Of a DNA stretch of 64,000 nucleotides, positions 10,429 to 22,664 are shown piece after piece. The position numbers and the translations under genes are program-made. The first letter of the stretch is position 1; each line of letters starts with the position of its first letter. Under the pieces are notes generated by a model, which worked only from the letters and a program-made list of their open reading frames with translations, was not told the origin of the DNA and searched no databases. Source of the DNA: Blastobasis lacticolella (Eukaryota > Arthropoda > Insecta > Lepidoptera > Blastobasidae); the NCBI GenBank assembly GCA_905147135.1, contig LR990059.1:14531001-14595000 (forward strand). The letters run 5' to 3'.

Positions 10429-13137
10429 TATTAGTTATTTTCGTAACTTATATAACATTTTCACTTATTACCTAAATACATCTTTACCGTCCCAATAGAA
10501 TGGACCTGAAAGGAAGGGCCAGGATATCTTTTACATAGGATTATCTAAATTCGGCTCCTGTCTCTCACTCGCATATTTAAATTTGTAGCATATGCAAAAA
10601 GAAATGGATGGTTTTAAGGGATGTGATTGAGAAAGAATAAGAATCCGTTATTTCTTTTGTGAGCGTATAGCTAGCTATCTTTGTATGTTTCTCAAGGCTG
10701 GCTGCTCAAATTAAAAAAAGACATTTTTCGATCTGCCATCTCTTATGCCTTGTCCCAAAGGACCATCTGTCAGTGCGCGTTCGTTCGCCCCACATGTTTG
10801 CGGAGTTCTCACCGCTGACGGTGCACGATATACAAATTAGGCTTAACTTAGCTGCTTAAGTTTATTCCTCCAGTATTGAGTTGGGATTTGATTTAGTCCG
10901 TTGAATTTTGTGAAACGCTTTAAGCGTAATTTCGTTTGAGTATCTTCTCTGGCGGAAACTTCTTTCATGTTCGTCGTTATTCCGTTTCGAATATACCTAC
11001 TTTGAGACTACTCGAACTTCACCACCGAATCAAGCTTGCCACTCGTTAACATGATCTTCACGAAACAAAGACGAAAATCCTTTACATACTTACCGCATTT
11101 AATTTATCATCATCGGCACCAATAGCGCCGAACAACAGTTCACTATTGGACTTGCATCCTCCATATTAGTGAAGGTATCTCCATGCTTGGCAAGCTGGTT
11201 CGAGATCGGAGTGCTAGACAACGATAAAAATTGCTGAGGGCCATTTTCTGGACTATGAAGGTTGTAGGTTGCCACTAAAATATATAATTAGTCGCCTTGT
11301 ACGACCTTCGAAATTACAATTAAGTTATTATCGTCATCTCAGCTTCAAATCCCGGTTGCGCTCCAGCGTGGCACGCTAGGGTCCGGGGTATGCCTAAAAT
11401 TACAATTAAGTAAATTATCATAAAGCTGTTGCTTGGTAGCAGAAGTAGAAATAATGTACTAGTTCTGCTTCGTAGATCGTCGTCCGTCTCTCTTATGAGT
11501 AAGTACGAAGTCGAATAGCAGATGTGCATGATATAACCTGTATAGATTAACCTATTCAGACTTTACAGACTCAACACTCCGACAAAAGTTATGAAAATAG
11601 TAACAAAACTTCACGGTATTGTAAACCAGACGGCAGTGTTACAGCTTTAAGTTGCGGATCCTCTGCAAGTCTGCAATAGAGGTACAAAGTTGGCAGGCGT
11701 TTAATTTTGAATAACACCCAGTCTCAATGCCAAATCTTGTCGAGCGTGAGTCCGCATGGCCCAATTGAATTCTTGAAACACAATTCGCGATTTACAACTT
11801 TGTAATCTCGTGAGTGCATCCCGAGTCAAAGATTGCGACCCTATTCTGGCAGTGAATTGGGAATTCATGTGGCGGCATAGATACTCATCATATGCTATTG
11901 TATTTCAAATATTTGTACTTATAGTAAGACTTTGTGATTTTTTAACTATTTTGTAAAAATAAAATCAATTTCTTGGAAATAGCCTATCCGATTACGATTA
12001 AACTTTGTAGGTATAAACAGGCCACATTAAGCTACCTGGTGCAAACCATTTCATTTTGATAACTAATACTTACACTACTTACTAATACTAACATAAAACT
12101 TAATGGTATTTAAATATTCTTTATTTTCGAAATAAAATGTTTTGATATGTACGATAGAAAATATTGGAACAAATATAAATTGTGTAATTGCAAAAAAAGA
12201 AGCTAATTTCCTAGGGAAGGACCCAATATTTAATCTTACTTAAAATACAGAGAATTTTCTTTTATGGGGCGCCCAGATCTCGCGAATACGCCGCGGAATA
12301 CGGTAACTGCTGGCGCGCCGTACATGGTGCATTTAGACACAGCGAGCACCCTGATTCGTTATTTTTACAGAAAACGTAACTTCTTGAAATTAAATGAATA
12401 AAACGTATATTTCCGAAAAACACGCCGAATCCAGAATACGGCTGCGATCGTAAAACGGTTCAGTTTTACAGACCAGTAAAATCTATATTCCTTCGGTTAA
12501 ACTGCTCAAACTTTTCAGCAGTTATTACATGGAGCATCGAGATACCGAAGATGAGACGTGTTTCCGGCATTGTTTGGCTGCGAAAGCTGCTGAACAACTC
12601 GGATATAAAACCGGAAATTGTCGGTAACCTCAAGGACGAACCAGGATCCAAAATGAGGATAAAATAAATTAAATTTACGAAACGTAAACAGAAACGCGAC
12701 TGGCTTAGGCTGATTATTCTGTCATGGCCTTTAAACTAATCAGATGATTAGACTATAATAATGATAAAATACTACACACCAATAAATAAATACCGATTGA
12801 GAAAATAGTGAGACAGTCTCACTTTCAACATACCAGCTAGACGTAAAAGAAAATATAGGTAATATTTCAACTGACACACACATCAATCAATCCCGATTTT
12901 CACACAGTAACCTATTAAAAAAAAATTATTGAAGTTTAAATGGACATTATAATTTTTTACATTAAAAATGCTACAAATATTCTTCCCCAAATCCAAAATT
13001 CCATTCGGCGCACAAGGTCGAGTTATCAAATAGGTTTATGTCTTCAAGCACAACAAAATAATGTCAATATTGAAAACAACTTCATAATATAAGATAAAGA
13101 ACACAGGATCATTACACAAAGTAAAATGAGTAAAAAA
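10429..13137. other. Largely unmatched intergenic DNA
   Basis: Two short repeat scraps are present. One at 11,140-11,205 resembles family C in reverse (CTCCATGCTTGGCAAGCTGG). The other at 11,335-11,395 resembles family A. The rest, including a GC-richer block at 12,260-12,470, shows no gene or repeat match. Short frames here have no recognisable domain. Confidence 0.45.
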
Positions 13138-13263
13138 GGCGATTGAATGTGTAACTTTACTAATCTGATAAATGTTACGGAGGTCCGATGGTGGTCGCTC
13201 ATCTGTAATGATCCCATCTGTCAAATCCTGGATCATGGTTACAAAGGCCCTCGCGCTGGAGAG
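13138..13263 (+). repeat. SINE family A, 3' half
   Basis: Carries GCGATTGAATGTGTAAC, GGAGGTCCGATGGTGGTCGC and AAATCCTGGATCATGG, in the same order as full-length family A copies. It ends about 20 bp before the inverted-repeat element at 13,285. Confidence 0.65.
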
Positions 13264-14175
13264 GAAAACCGAGATTTTGCCGCCAACATCATTACTTTTA
13301 TTTACTAAGTAAAATGAGCAAAAGCTGGTCCATGCGAACGAAAACCTAGAATGAGATTTGAAGTATCGGAACCTACCACAACGACTTCACTCCATTTACC
13401 TACATATTAATCAACTCTTTGTAACGCACTATCCTCATTCCAAATCAGAGAACCCTTTCATACAAAAAGCGTGTAACATCATGTAAATCACGACGGATGT
13501 AATGCCCAATTTTGTCTCGTGAAAGAGAATATAACTCAAGGCTATCCCGCGCTGTCCGGGACAAAAACTGTCCCGGGAACGCGGGCTTGGCGATAAATCT
13601 GTCGCGGGATTGATTCCGGGATTCGGTACGTGTCCTCGGGTCATATGACGCAATTTGTTGGAAGTGCGGAAGTCTAAATCTCAGCCATGATGGATGATTC
13701 GGCAGAGTTCGGTGGTTTTTTTTCCTTTCTTTTGGATAGTTCTTGGTATGTGTTTTGTATTTACCATTGAAGTGTCAGGACCACGTATTAGATTAATACC
13801 GTATACACAAATTACAATACTTGTTTAAATATGATGATTCTCACAGTGCTCGTCTGCTAAGTGAACGCGCTGTGTTCAATACGGCTCCATGATTGGTCAA
13901 TTTAGTTAACTTTGACGGACGCGAAGTGACAGTTGCCACACTGTTTGTTGGAGCCCTGTGTGTTCGCGCATTCTATGAGACCACACAGTAACGTTTCTAA
14001 ATACTGAATACGTTAATGTATTTAGTATTGACTTCAATACCGTATGGTGTCCAGCAAGAGTAGAATTTGCACCAATTCCGTTGACTTATGTATTATTGTA
14101 AAATTATCATTTACTACTATGATATCTTTAAAATTCTACTGTATACACAAACGCACGTAGTAAGGGTAGCGGTCC

Positions 14176-14202
14176 GGACCTCACTCCGCGTGAGTGAGGT
14201 CC
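14176..14202. repeat. Perfect hairpin inside the inverted-repeat element
   Basis: GGACCTCACT and AGTGAGGTCC form a 10-bp stem with a 7-base loop. Confidence 0.6.
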
Positions 14203-14364
14203 TTTTATCGACCGGGAGGACCACAGCACGGCAATGCCAAGTTATTTTTTTTAAGAATTATGTAATTTTATTTTTGATTTGATTTGATTTTTGTTTTTTT
14301 TTGTTGTATGATTGTGTGTCGAAATATGTATGTAATTCTTTGTAAGTATATATGTTGTGTTGTG

Positions 14365-14416
14365 GCGTCCAGTTGATAATAAATTATTTACTTACTTTTT
14401 TACTTACTTACTTATG
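14365..14416 (+). repeat. LINE-type tail of CTTA repeats
   Basis: GATAATAAATTATTTACTTA is followed by further TTACTTAC units, a common insect LINE 3' end. It lies within the 13,285-14,743 element. Confidence 0.5.
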
Positions 14417-14743
14417 GGTATCGTACTAGGTGATTAATATTAGATTTCGCGAGCATTCCGTGAATCCCGCGCGAGCTGCGAACGTGCAGCGTCTTCATCA
14501 GCGCGCATATGAACGCACCCTTTAAGGCTGAGTAGGGGGCACATTTTTTAATTGCTCGCATCCATCGCTATCCACGGGTTCTCTGATTTGGAATGAGGAT
14601 AGTGCGTTACAAAGAGTTGATTAATATGTAGGTAAATGGAGTGAAGTTGTAGTAGGTTCGGATATTTCGTATCTCATTCTAGGTTTTCGTTCACATGGAC
14701 CAGCTTTTGCTCATTTTACTTAGTAAATAAAAATAATGATGTT

Positions 14744-15049
14744 CGTTACCTATCTCTTTCACTATCGTGCCAAGTTGATAAGACAGAAAAGACAGGCATG
14801 GAAGGCGAGCGCTCGCGTTAATGCGTGCGTTCGGGCTGCCACTGGTACCTCCATAGACCAAAAAATGGGAGGCAGTAGGTGATAGATAAATCTTTGATTA
14901 GCCTAGATTTCTGATTTGTCACCGTGAAAACCGTTACTTATAATATTCTAGTGGACCCGGCGCGACTTCGTTCGCGTGGAGTCCTACCCCTACCCCTACA
15001 CTACATCTACTCTACGCCTACCCTACACCTAGTTTACCCGTAGCTACCC
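14744..15049. other. Intergenic, nothing recognised
   Basis: No coding signal. CTACCCCTACCCCTACACTA runs near 14,985-15,040 form a low-complexity patch that belongs with the repeat that follows. Confidence 0.4.
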
Positions 15050-15215
15050 TTTTTTTTCATACGAACATTCCACTTGAATTTATCTATCCATTGTTGAAAA
15101 TCGCATTAAAATCCGTTGCGTAGTTTAGAAGATCTAAGCGTACATAGATACATAGGGACAGACGGCGGGAAGCGACCTTGTCTTGCACTATGTATGTATG
15201 TATAGAAACTATCGA
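15050..15215. repeat. Dispersed repeat shared with 54,735-55,015
   Basis: Contains AAAATCCGTTGCGTAG, GTACATAGATACATAGGGAC and GACGGCGGGAAGCGAC. The copy near 54.9 kb has the same blocks in the same order, preceded in both by CTACxCCTACC runs. The end style resembles lepidopteran Helitron-like repeats, but the class is uncertain. Confidence 0.5.
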
Positions 15216-15427
15216 AAAATTGTGAACTGCAACAAAATCCACAAAACCATTTCTTTTGCTAAGATAACTGCAAGTATAATAAGCAGCAAGTTGTGCACTC
15301 TATATAGGTAAATAATGGGAGTTGCTTTTCCAATTCAAACATTACTATCTGAAAGAAGATGATGCGTCCGCCACACTCTTAATATATTGCCCCTTCCCTC
15401 GTATAGTCCACGAGGTTGCAGTATATC

Positions 15428-16313
15428 TGTCGCAGCCATCTGGTTAAATCAGCCATTTAATGAGAAGGCTAGTCCGTTAATTAATCGCCGGCATTCAATA
15501 GAATGTCTAGGCCGATCGTTGATTTAACTAACATCACTCAACGTTTAACTAGTTGGCTTATTAAAGCCAGCTCTTTGGAGACGGCTGAAGTAAAATAAGG
15601 CAGGTGATTTAAATTTAGTTCAAATTTTATCTACTGCTGCGCTCTGGTAGTTACCAAAACAAATCTGGCGTCAGACAGCTCGCACAGCAAGCAATGTATT
15701 TTTTTCGTTTTAACAAAATTTTAAATGTGGTACCTACGTGCTTTTAAGTAAGAATTGACATAACGTTAAGTAAGAGTTAAGATAACTTAATATGTTCATT
15801 TTCTTTTTATACTTACATTACTTACCTTTAATTAGAAATGCTAAACTTTTGTGTCATTTTATATTTAATATTGTAAAATAAGAAAGTGCACTGTTGCTGT
15901 TGTTCCTACTACATAGTTACAAGTAGTAAATAAGTTATAAATTTAAAGTTTTTATTAAATATTTTTACTGAGTAAAATACTGTTATAGGTACACAATACA
16001 ATTAATTGTATACCTACTTATTTAATATCTTGCCACTAATAATGTTTTATTAAATAAAAGTGATCTTTATTATTTCATTATCTTTTATCTTAAATAAAGT
16101 TTACCATTTAAGTTTACCAGTGAACTTATGGTCACTCAAACCAACCATCTGTATACCCTTTAACAAAACGGCTAAATAACGTTCAGCCAAGTAGTCAGAC
16201 GTTACGTTCGACAACTTGGCTAGTTATAATTTAGCCATTTAATTAAATGCCGGCGTTTAATTTAAGGACTAGCCTTCTCATTAATTGGCTGTTTTATCCA
16301 GATGGCTGCGACA
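15428..16313. mobile_element. 886-bp element with about 76-bp terminal inverted repeats
   Basis: The left arm 15,428-15,503 and right arm 16,238-16,313 both begin TGTCGCAGCCATCTGG and include GAGAAGGCTAGTCC and CGCCGGCAT, at about 87% identity. The interior is AT-rich with no open frame. This is a non-autonomous DNA transposon of unknown superfamily. Confidence 0.75.
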
Positions 16314-17292
16314 TATCCACTAAATGTAGACCACTCAGTGATATTGCTATCATAAATAACTCGAGTAACATATTCTCCACTTTGAATGCACGTTTGCTGG
16401 CATATGATTTGCCGTTTGCGTGGATTGGGTCTAAGGTTCGGACTTTACGTTTGGTGTTAGGCGGCGATGTTGTTTTGGGATTGTAGGAAGGTTGATCTTC
16501 CAAGATCAACGTACATATTAAAGCTGGTATATGTTTTTTATGCTATTCAGTGATAAACGAGCAGACAGCCCACCTGATGGTAAGTAGTAATTGTTGTCCA
16601 TATCTACAATTCATGCATTTATGACGCAAGCAAAAAAAATGCGTTATCGGGTTTGTTACCACGGTTAGTATTGTTTTTACCTCGATATTTCGACGCAGTT
16701 GCATGCGTCATGGTCACGAGTTGACTGGTGCCGCTGTGTGAAGTCGCTCCTAAGGACAGACATATCGGTCCACCCTCTTTCGGATTCGACGATTACCCTC
16801 ATTTTGAACTCTCGAACCACTACCATTGTTACTCGCTTGATTCCCGCGACACACGAAACTCACTACGTCTTTACGCGAAACTGAAATCGAACCACTTTTG
16901 CGATTGTATACATTTAACACTGGATTCCACGCACTGGACAGTTTAAACTCATCTTCACGATACCCCGAACCCGATAACATGTGTAGTGAAAGTGTAGTGA
17001 ATAACCACGAAAGTCTTAGAACCTATATCACAGATCCGCTGTCACTGTGAATGCTAAGATGAAGTGTCTCATACCTGTAATTGTGCTGGCTACCTTATCC
17101 TTAAAACGGGAATACAACAACGCAAGCATTGTTACTTGGCGGCAGAAATAGACGAGGCAGTGATACTCACCCAGGCGGACTCCTCAGGCTTGACTGAGCC
17201 CTGTCACCTTATAAAATTGAATGAATGTTCAACAGAGATCCGAACTTCGCACGCGAATCTGCGGGGTACAACTAGTCAAGTGGTACAATAAG
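16314..17292. other. Intergenic with a short LINE 3' end
   Basis: 16,528-16,612 is a reversed family D fragment (CACCTGATGGTAAGTAG). 16,683-16,722 shares a TTTCGACGCAGTTGCATGCG-type block with 21,275-21,320. Short overlapping frames here show no known domain. Confidence 0.4.
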
Positions 17293-17445
17293 TCGTTCAA
17301 GAGGTATATTAGAGGTCTCTCCAGAGGCGGGTAACGCATCAGTGACTCCCCTGGTGTTGCTGATGTCCATAGGCGGCGGTGACCACTTTCCATCAGGTGG
17401 CCCGCTTGCCTGTTTGTCTGCCGTATAACATAAAAACAAAAAAAA
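17293..17445 (+). repeat. LINE 3'-end fragment (family D)
   Basis: Closely similar to 19,453-19,602 across about 150 bp (CCCCTGGTGTTGCTGATGTC, then GGTGGCCCGCTTGCC, then an A-rich tail). Confidence 0.7.
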
Positions 17446-17940
17446 TAGTCTGTAATAAAACTAACTCGCTATACGAAACAAGTGTGTCATTTAACTTAAA
17501 ATTAATTACAGCGAATGCACTTTAGTTACACTTCACGGCAACTCTGGAACTTTTTCTCGAGCTTTTTGACGCGTAGCTTTAAAAGCTGCAGCAGCTAATC
17601 TGCTAAAAGCCGAACACATTTCCTGCTTAAAGCCTGTGAAGTGTGAGCGTGGTGTAATTGAACTTTACAGTGTGCTGGACTATTTTAGAGACAGATATTA
17701 TTGCAGGGGGACCATACTGCAATGTTTACGAGCAAATTCGAGCAAACGAGAACAAAAAATGTACAATTTGTTAACGACAGGGTCTTTTGGAACCCCGACG
17801 AAAAATGGGTGGTGTAAATGTGGCTTTGTAGCTTTGTGTATCTGTGTATCTGTATGTGGAATTGTAGCTCCCGAACGGATGGCCCGATTTTGATGACGGT
17901 TTCTCTATTTGAAAGCCAGTTTAAGCGAGATGGTTTTTTG
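17446..17940. other. Intergenic, weak repeat content
   Basis: 17,800-17,930 has the CCCGAACGGATGGCCCGATT block often seen in insect dispersed repeats. No gene. Confidence 0.35.
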
Positions 17941-18110
17941 TTACATTTGACTCGCCAGGCAATTGACCGCCATCTCACCTGGTGATAAGTGACGATGCGG
18001 CCGAAGATGGAGCACGCCTGTCTAGGAATAGCCTATTAACTTTAGCCTTGAAGGCGTCCAGATTATAATTATCAGGGAACACACTCGCAAACTTAAAACT
18101 TCGCATCATT
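17941..18110 (-). repeat. LINE ORF2 3' end fragment
   Basis: Shares CCGCCATCTCACCTGG, AAGTGACGATG, AGCACGCCTGTCTA and ATCAGGGAACACACTC with 22,950-23,110. The reverse strand resembles the last codons and 3' UTR of a LINE. Confidence 0.55.
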
Positions 18111-18204
18111 AAAATCCGATAATACGTCCGATAATAACCGCTACTGTTTAAAACATTGCGTTAGGTAAAGTACAGGTTGTGATGATCAAGTTTGTCGAGT
18201 GTGA

Positions 18205-18350
18205 GTCAAGATTCTTATTCTTATTCTTTATTGTACACAAAAATAATAAATACAATATAACAGAAGTTAACTTAAGCATAAAGGCTAACTTAACTCAACA
18301 GTTGAGTTTTCTACCAGCAAACCTTTTAGCCAAAGATACCGTAAGCCAGT
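18205..18350 (-). repeat. LINE 3' end with AATAAG tail
   Basis: On the minus strand a 3' UTR-like segment ends GTACAATAAAGAATAAGAAT, a repeated-unit tail. Confidence 0.55.
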
Positions 18351-18560
18351 ATTTGCACACAAGCTTATCAGTGTCAATATTAGGGACATCAAAAGTTCGT
18401 ATCGTTCGTATCATCATCATTATCGTTATACCCCGGTTGCGAACCGCACGTATCGTTCTTACAACTGGTATCAAAAATACAAACTGGTAACGAATAAAAC
18501 CCACCAACCAACCAATAACTTTTCAATATTAGAAATGGACAAATAAATAAATAAAAATAA
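18351..18560. other. Unmatched sequence
   Basis: Short, with no recognisable feature other than ATCATCATTATCG-like simple sequence. Confidence 0.3.
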
Positions 18561-18760
18561 AATATGCTTGGATAAATTCACACAGCGCCATCTAGCTCCA
18601 AAGTAAGCAATGCTTGTGTTATGTGTGTTCGATAACTGATAAACTACTTATATACTTTTTAATACATATAGTATTATACATACTACACCCAGACCCGTGA
18701 ATCGAAACCGGAACCTCTGCGTGGCGACCGGCATGTTAAACAACTGAACCACTCAGGTTA
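18561..18760 (-). repeat. tRNA-derived SINE, family B
   Basis: Minus-strand copy: TGAGTGGTTCAGTTG head, degraded box B, AACCGGTTT region and a CCAAGCATATTTT end. Aligns with 63,690-63,907. Confidence 0.7.
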
Positions 18761-19452
18761 TCAAATCGAAAGTACGAGTATATTAACTAATGAGTAAAAT
18801 TATATCAAGGACCTTTGAAAAAAACCGACAAATAAGCAAGTACGTACTACTTTACCCGAAAATCGATTTTCAGTTGCATTTTCCGTGTACCATTTGCATA
18901 TTTTACCACTTTATTTTTCTAGGTATGTAATTTTTCAGAAGGATTTTTAAGCTCATTAAGCTAGTATAAAAATTGTAACTGCTCGAAGACGGGGCAGATC
19001 TCCGGTTTCGTAGAAATCAAATGGATATGTTTAATTTTAGCTTATGGCAATAAGGGCCAGATTTCGGCCCCAATTGGGCCCTACGCAATACAAAAACTGG
19101 ACCTAAACTGTCATTGCTAACGTATTTATAACCCCACTATACGATAACAGCTTCTCAGTCTGGCATTATTATATTTTTTTCCTACAAAACCAACATCGGC
19201 TTATCCGAAACCCCTGTTTAATTCCTCGGAAAATTGAATCAGAACGATTTGCTGTGCTCATAGTTTTTTTATTGTTGAAATAGTAGGTGATATCGTTACG
19301 CCCATAGCCAAATAGGAAAGCAAAGAACTGGAATGCGAAAACGGATTGATTCGTATACGTTTGCTTTATCCAGTTTCGGATGAGTAGACAAATATCGTGT
19401 GGTGTAGCTAAGTATATTTTGTATCAGTGTTTCCTTTGGATTATGACATGGG
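18761..19452. other. Intergenic, nothing recognised
   Basis: No repeat copy or gene identified. Confidence 0.4.
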
Positions 19453-19602
19453 ATCGTTTAAGCGGTATATTACAGGTCTTTCCAGAGGCGAGCAACGCAT
19501 TGGTAGCGCCCCTGGTGTTGCTGATGTCCATAGGCGGCGGGAATGACTTGCCATCAGGTGCCCCGCTTGCCTGTTTGTCTGCTGTATAACATAAAAAAAG
19601 TT
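19453..19602 (+). repeat. LINE 3'-end fragment (family D)
   Basis: Near-duplicate of 17,293-17,445. It ends in an A-rich run after CTGCTGTATAACAT. Confidence 0.7.
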
Positions 19603-19637
19603 TTCTATACGCGAGCAATACAACGAATACAAAATGA

Positions 19638-19752
19638 TTTCCAGCCTACGGAAACTTCAGAACTTTTGCCTCGATAACATTAGTCGCCTTGTACGACACC
19701 CACGAGTGTAAGAGGTTGGTGCTATTTGACTCTGCCGGACACCACACGGCCA
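19638..19752 (-). repeat. Family C repeat, 5' part
   Basis: Reverse complement of the family C head: CCTCGATAACATTAGTCGCC, CACGAGTGTAAGAGG and ACCACACGGCC. Compare 58,880-59,009. Confidence 0.65.
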
Positions 19753-20230
19753 ATCTTTTCATGTACCTCCTTTTATTCTTGTTACTTCAGACCCCAGCTT
19801 TTTTAAGAACATTACCGATCTTATCAGTAAATGTTTTCCTGGGTCGTCGTGGGGGTGGGTTGTATACACAACATTGAATAATATATTGAATGGCCGGATG
19901 ACAATGACAACATCATGACAACAACTAATAATTTTTAGTAATAACCTAACCCATGGCAATAACTCAAACCTTACAGTATTAATTGTCATATAACCTCTGT
20001 TCGTACTCAATGCATTTTCAGGGTATAGCGCTAACATTAAGTTGTGAAACGTAGTCGAGCAATGGCGCTACTAGTAGTTTGCATCGCGCTAACGATGCCT
20101 ATACCTCGACGTAGCATACGTGAACGGATAAAGTTTTATACATTATTGGGCAAATTGCTTCACCAGTTTACTTCAATTTTTGAAATCGTATCACTGACCG
20201 GTGATACGATTGAATATTTAACTAACACCT
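19753..20230. other. Intergenic, nothing recognised
   Basis: No supported gene. Short frames on both strands lack domains. Confidence 0.35.
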
Positions 20231-20835
20231 TCAGTTTTAACTTGACAAAGGCTTGACTGTACCGTCGAACTGTTAAGTTAAAACGTATGTGTGTAGGCAA
20301 AACTAAGAACTGTGCAGTGGAACTAAACTGAAAATCTAATCTGTTTTATCTAATGAAATTTCATTAGATAAAACTGCGCAGTTAAAATTGTGCGAGCAAA
20401 CCTTATCTTACTTTATTCTTTACGATTATTTGAAGTAAGTTAAATGAGGGTAAGTTACAACTAGAAAAACGCTCTTTCCTCCTTCTGAAGGGTCGGGTAA
20501 AAACTCAACTCAACGTGTGGTTTTAACTGAACAGATCGACTGTTCAGTTAAAACTGAAGATCTGTAGAAATGTTAGTTTTAACTGAACAGTTCGACTGTT
20601 CAGTGAAACCGGAAGGTCTGTAGCCCGCTTTAGATAAAACTAGACTGTCAAAAGTGTTTTAAAACTGCAAGTGTGTTGCAAAAACTGCGCAGCTGTTGTG
20701 ATAATGCCTTCTTATCTTCCTTATTCTCTTACGATTTTTAGAAGCGAGTTAAATGGGGGCAGGTTACAAAGGTCAGGGGGTCAAACAAAAAGAGAACTGA
20801 AAAAACCCTCATTTCCTCCTTCTGACGCGTCTAAT
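20231..20835. repeat. Cluster of perfect palindromes with a diverged direct duplication
   Basis: 20,343-20,374 is a perfect 32-bp palindrome with arm GTTTTATCTAATGAAA. 20,520-20,554 and 20,576-20,610 are two 35-bp hairpins with arm GTTTTAACTGAACAG and 5-base loops; the second is slightly imperfect. Blocks 20,401-20,500 and 20,707-20,835 are diverged direct repeats sharing TTACGAT, AGTTAAATG and TTTCCTCCTTCTGA. This looks like a complex of non-autonomous elements. Confidence 0.65.
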
Positions 20836-21537
20836 TTGAATAAATATGATCATTGTAAATATGGTTTATTGCACTGTATGCATGAACAATAGCACGAAAA
20901 ATAACAATGAACCCTCATAGCGTGATATTCTACTCTACCAGACACCACACGGCATATTATATATAAATTCGTATGCTACGACTCCACATAAAAAGCCGCA
21001 GAATTTTCTCCACTAGAACCCCGTATATCCGGTCTAACTTCGCCACGCAGGCACACCGCCCAACGTAATCTCATCTCTAACGGGATTAAACTTGTCATCA
21101 ACAGATTTTCCCTCTCTTTCCCTCCCTAATTAACTTAATATTACACCGTGAAAGTCGCCCGTGAATTAATTAATCCATAATTAATTTTATATTCCGTTGC
21201 GCTCTTTCTAGGGTTCCTGTGGTAGTGGGACTTTTTATAGATTTCAAGACTTGTGGCTATTCACTACTCTTTGTCGATATTTCGACGGAGTTGCATGCGT
21301 CAAGGTCACGAGTGGAGTTTAATCAAAATACCGAGGTAAAAATAATAACCTAACCTAACCTCACCCTGGCAATAAATCCCATAACATATGCGATAAAAGT
21401 GTGAATTTTTATTGACTACTGCTGGCTGGATTCGCAATACCCTCCGTACATCACTACATCAACAGCAAATAATAGTTTATTGCTAAAATTGAACCTCCTC
21501 CACATTAATGGAGGGCATTGTCATGATCTCGATCTCG
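20836..21537. other. Mostly unmatched, possibly host single-copy DNA
   Basis: 20,960-21,250 has no repeat match in the window and contains GTGAATTAATTAATCC, an array of homeodomain-type TAATTA cores. 21,275-21,320 is a short dispersed repeat shared with 16,683-16,722. Confidence 0.35.
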
Positions 21538-21795
21538 GAGCGTCGGTGGTCTAGTGGTTAAGGGGCCCGACTCGTAAGCGAGTGGTACAGTGTTCGAACC
21601 CCAGCCGTCATGTACCAATAACTCTTTTCGAATTATATACATTAGTTCAATACTAACCAATGCTCTTATGGTGAGGGAATATACGTAATGTACCCTGAAC
21701 ATTCAGGCGACTGAATGTGTAACCATGATTCAATCTGGTCAGTTTTCCTTGGTAACAGGGTCGCGGAGGTCTAATGACAATGCTATGGCCTGCGG
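21538..21795 (+). repeat. tRNA-derived SINE, family A
   Basis: Head GAGCGTCGGTGGTCTAGTGG (box A), box-B-like GTTCGAACCCC at 21,592, then ATTCAGGCGACTGAATGTG and GGTCGCGGAGGTC of the body. The 3' end is lost after about 21,795. Confidence 0.75.
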
Positions 21796-21984
21796 TAAAA
21801 TACAAACAGAGAGCTACTAGCTGGTGCCTATGGATGTTTACGGAGGTAGTAGATGATATGTCTCTATAATGACAATAGTCTCCTTTACTACATCCGCCAA
21901 TGAATAAAACATATATACTACATAGTATTTCCACTACAATATATTTTTGTCTTATGCCTTCCGCATCAACGAAAAAATGCGATA

Positions 21985-22150
21985 TTTACCAAATCGTCGA
22001 TCTACCTCGTGGAAGGCCTACCCAGTCTGCGTCTTCCGGTACGTGGTGACCCCTCGAGAACTTTCCTGCCCCATCGGCTATCTGATAACCTTGGTAAGCA
22101 TGGCAATCCTGGCTATGTCGGTGACCTTAGGTCGCTTGCGTATCGCTTCA
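21985..22150. repeat. Possible LINE coding remnant
   Basis: The block with CGTGGAAGGCC, CGGTACGTGGTGACCCC and GGTCGCTTGCGTATCGC resembles a dispersed RTE-type coding end. The frame is broken and orientation is uncertain. Confidence 0.3.
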
Positions 22151-22269
22151 TTTTTTATTTGAACGTTTTTATTGTGAGCCCAATGACTTTCAGAACAACT
22201 TTCGACTAAGACCTAAGTTGTCGAACTAGCTATTTAATACGAGATTCGAAATATTTATTTCACGTAAAC

Positions 22270-22440
22270 ATTATATCATCATCATATATTTAAGAGTATG
22301 ACTCTTGTCGGTGAAGCAATCGCCACTCTTCGCTCCTGTCTGCCAACCTCTTTATCTCCCTATAATCTCCAACGCTCACTTTTTCCATCACGTCCTTCCA
22401 ATATGCAAATCTTGGCCTTCCTCTTCCTCTCTTTCCCAGC
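22270..22440 (-). pseudogene. LINE RT C-terminal fragment with ATC/GAT tail
   Basis: On the minus strand 22,436-22,306 encodes a run with GKRGRGRPRF, then DVMEKVSVG and EEWRLLH. This is the basic C-terminal motif found at the end of many RTE/R1-type LINE polyproteins. A short ATCATC stretch (GAT on the element strand) at 22,275-22,285 is the probable tail. The copy is heavily 5'-truncated. Confidence 0.65.
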
Positions 22441-22664
22441 AAACATTATATACGCAACATAATATAACAGGTTACAGAGATGTACAGACTCCACAACGAT
22501 AATATGCAGTACAATTTCAAATTGATGATATAAAGGGATAACACGGGTATGTATACTTGTGCTCATGATAACAAACAACTTTTACTATGACACCAACTCT
22601 GAAATCGCAAAAAACAGCCGTTTCATAATTTTTTACAGAATCCGTTTTAATATATATCTTTTTT

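Larger units (their letters stand above)
13285..14743. mobile_element. 1.46-kb element with about 170-bp terminal inverted repeats
   Basis: The left arm 13,285-13,455 and right arm 14,576-14,743 are reverse complements at roughly 95% identity, differing by a few substitutions and a 3-bp gap. Both ends start AACATCATTA on their own strand. The interior (about 1.1 kb) has no long frame, so this looks like a non-autonomous DNA transposon or foldback element. I could not see a clear target-site duplication. Confidence 0.8.
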
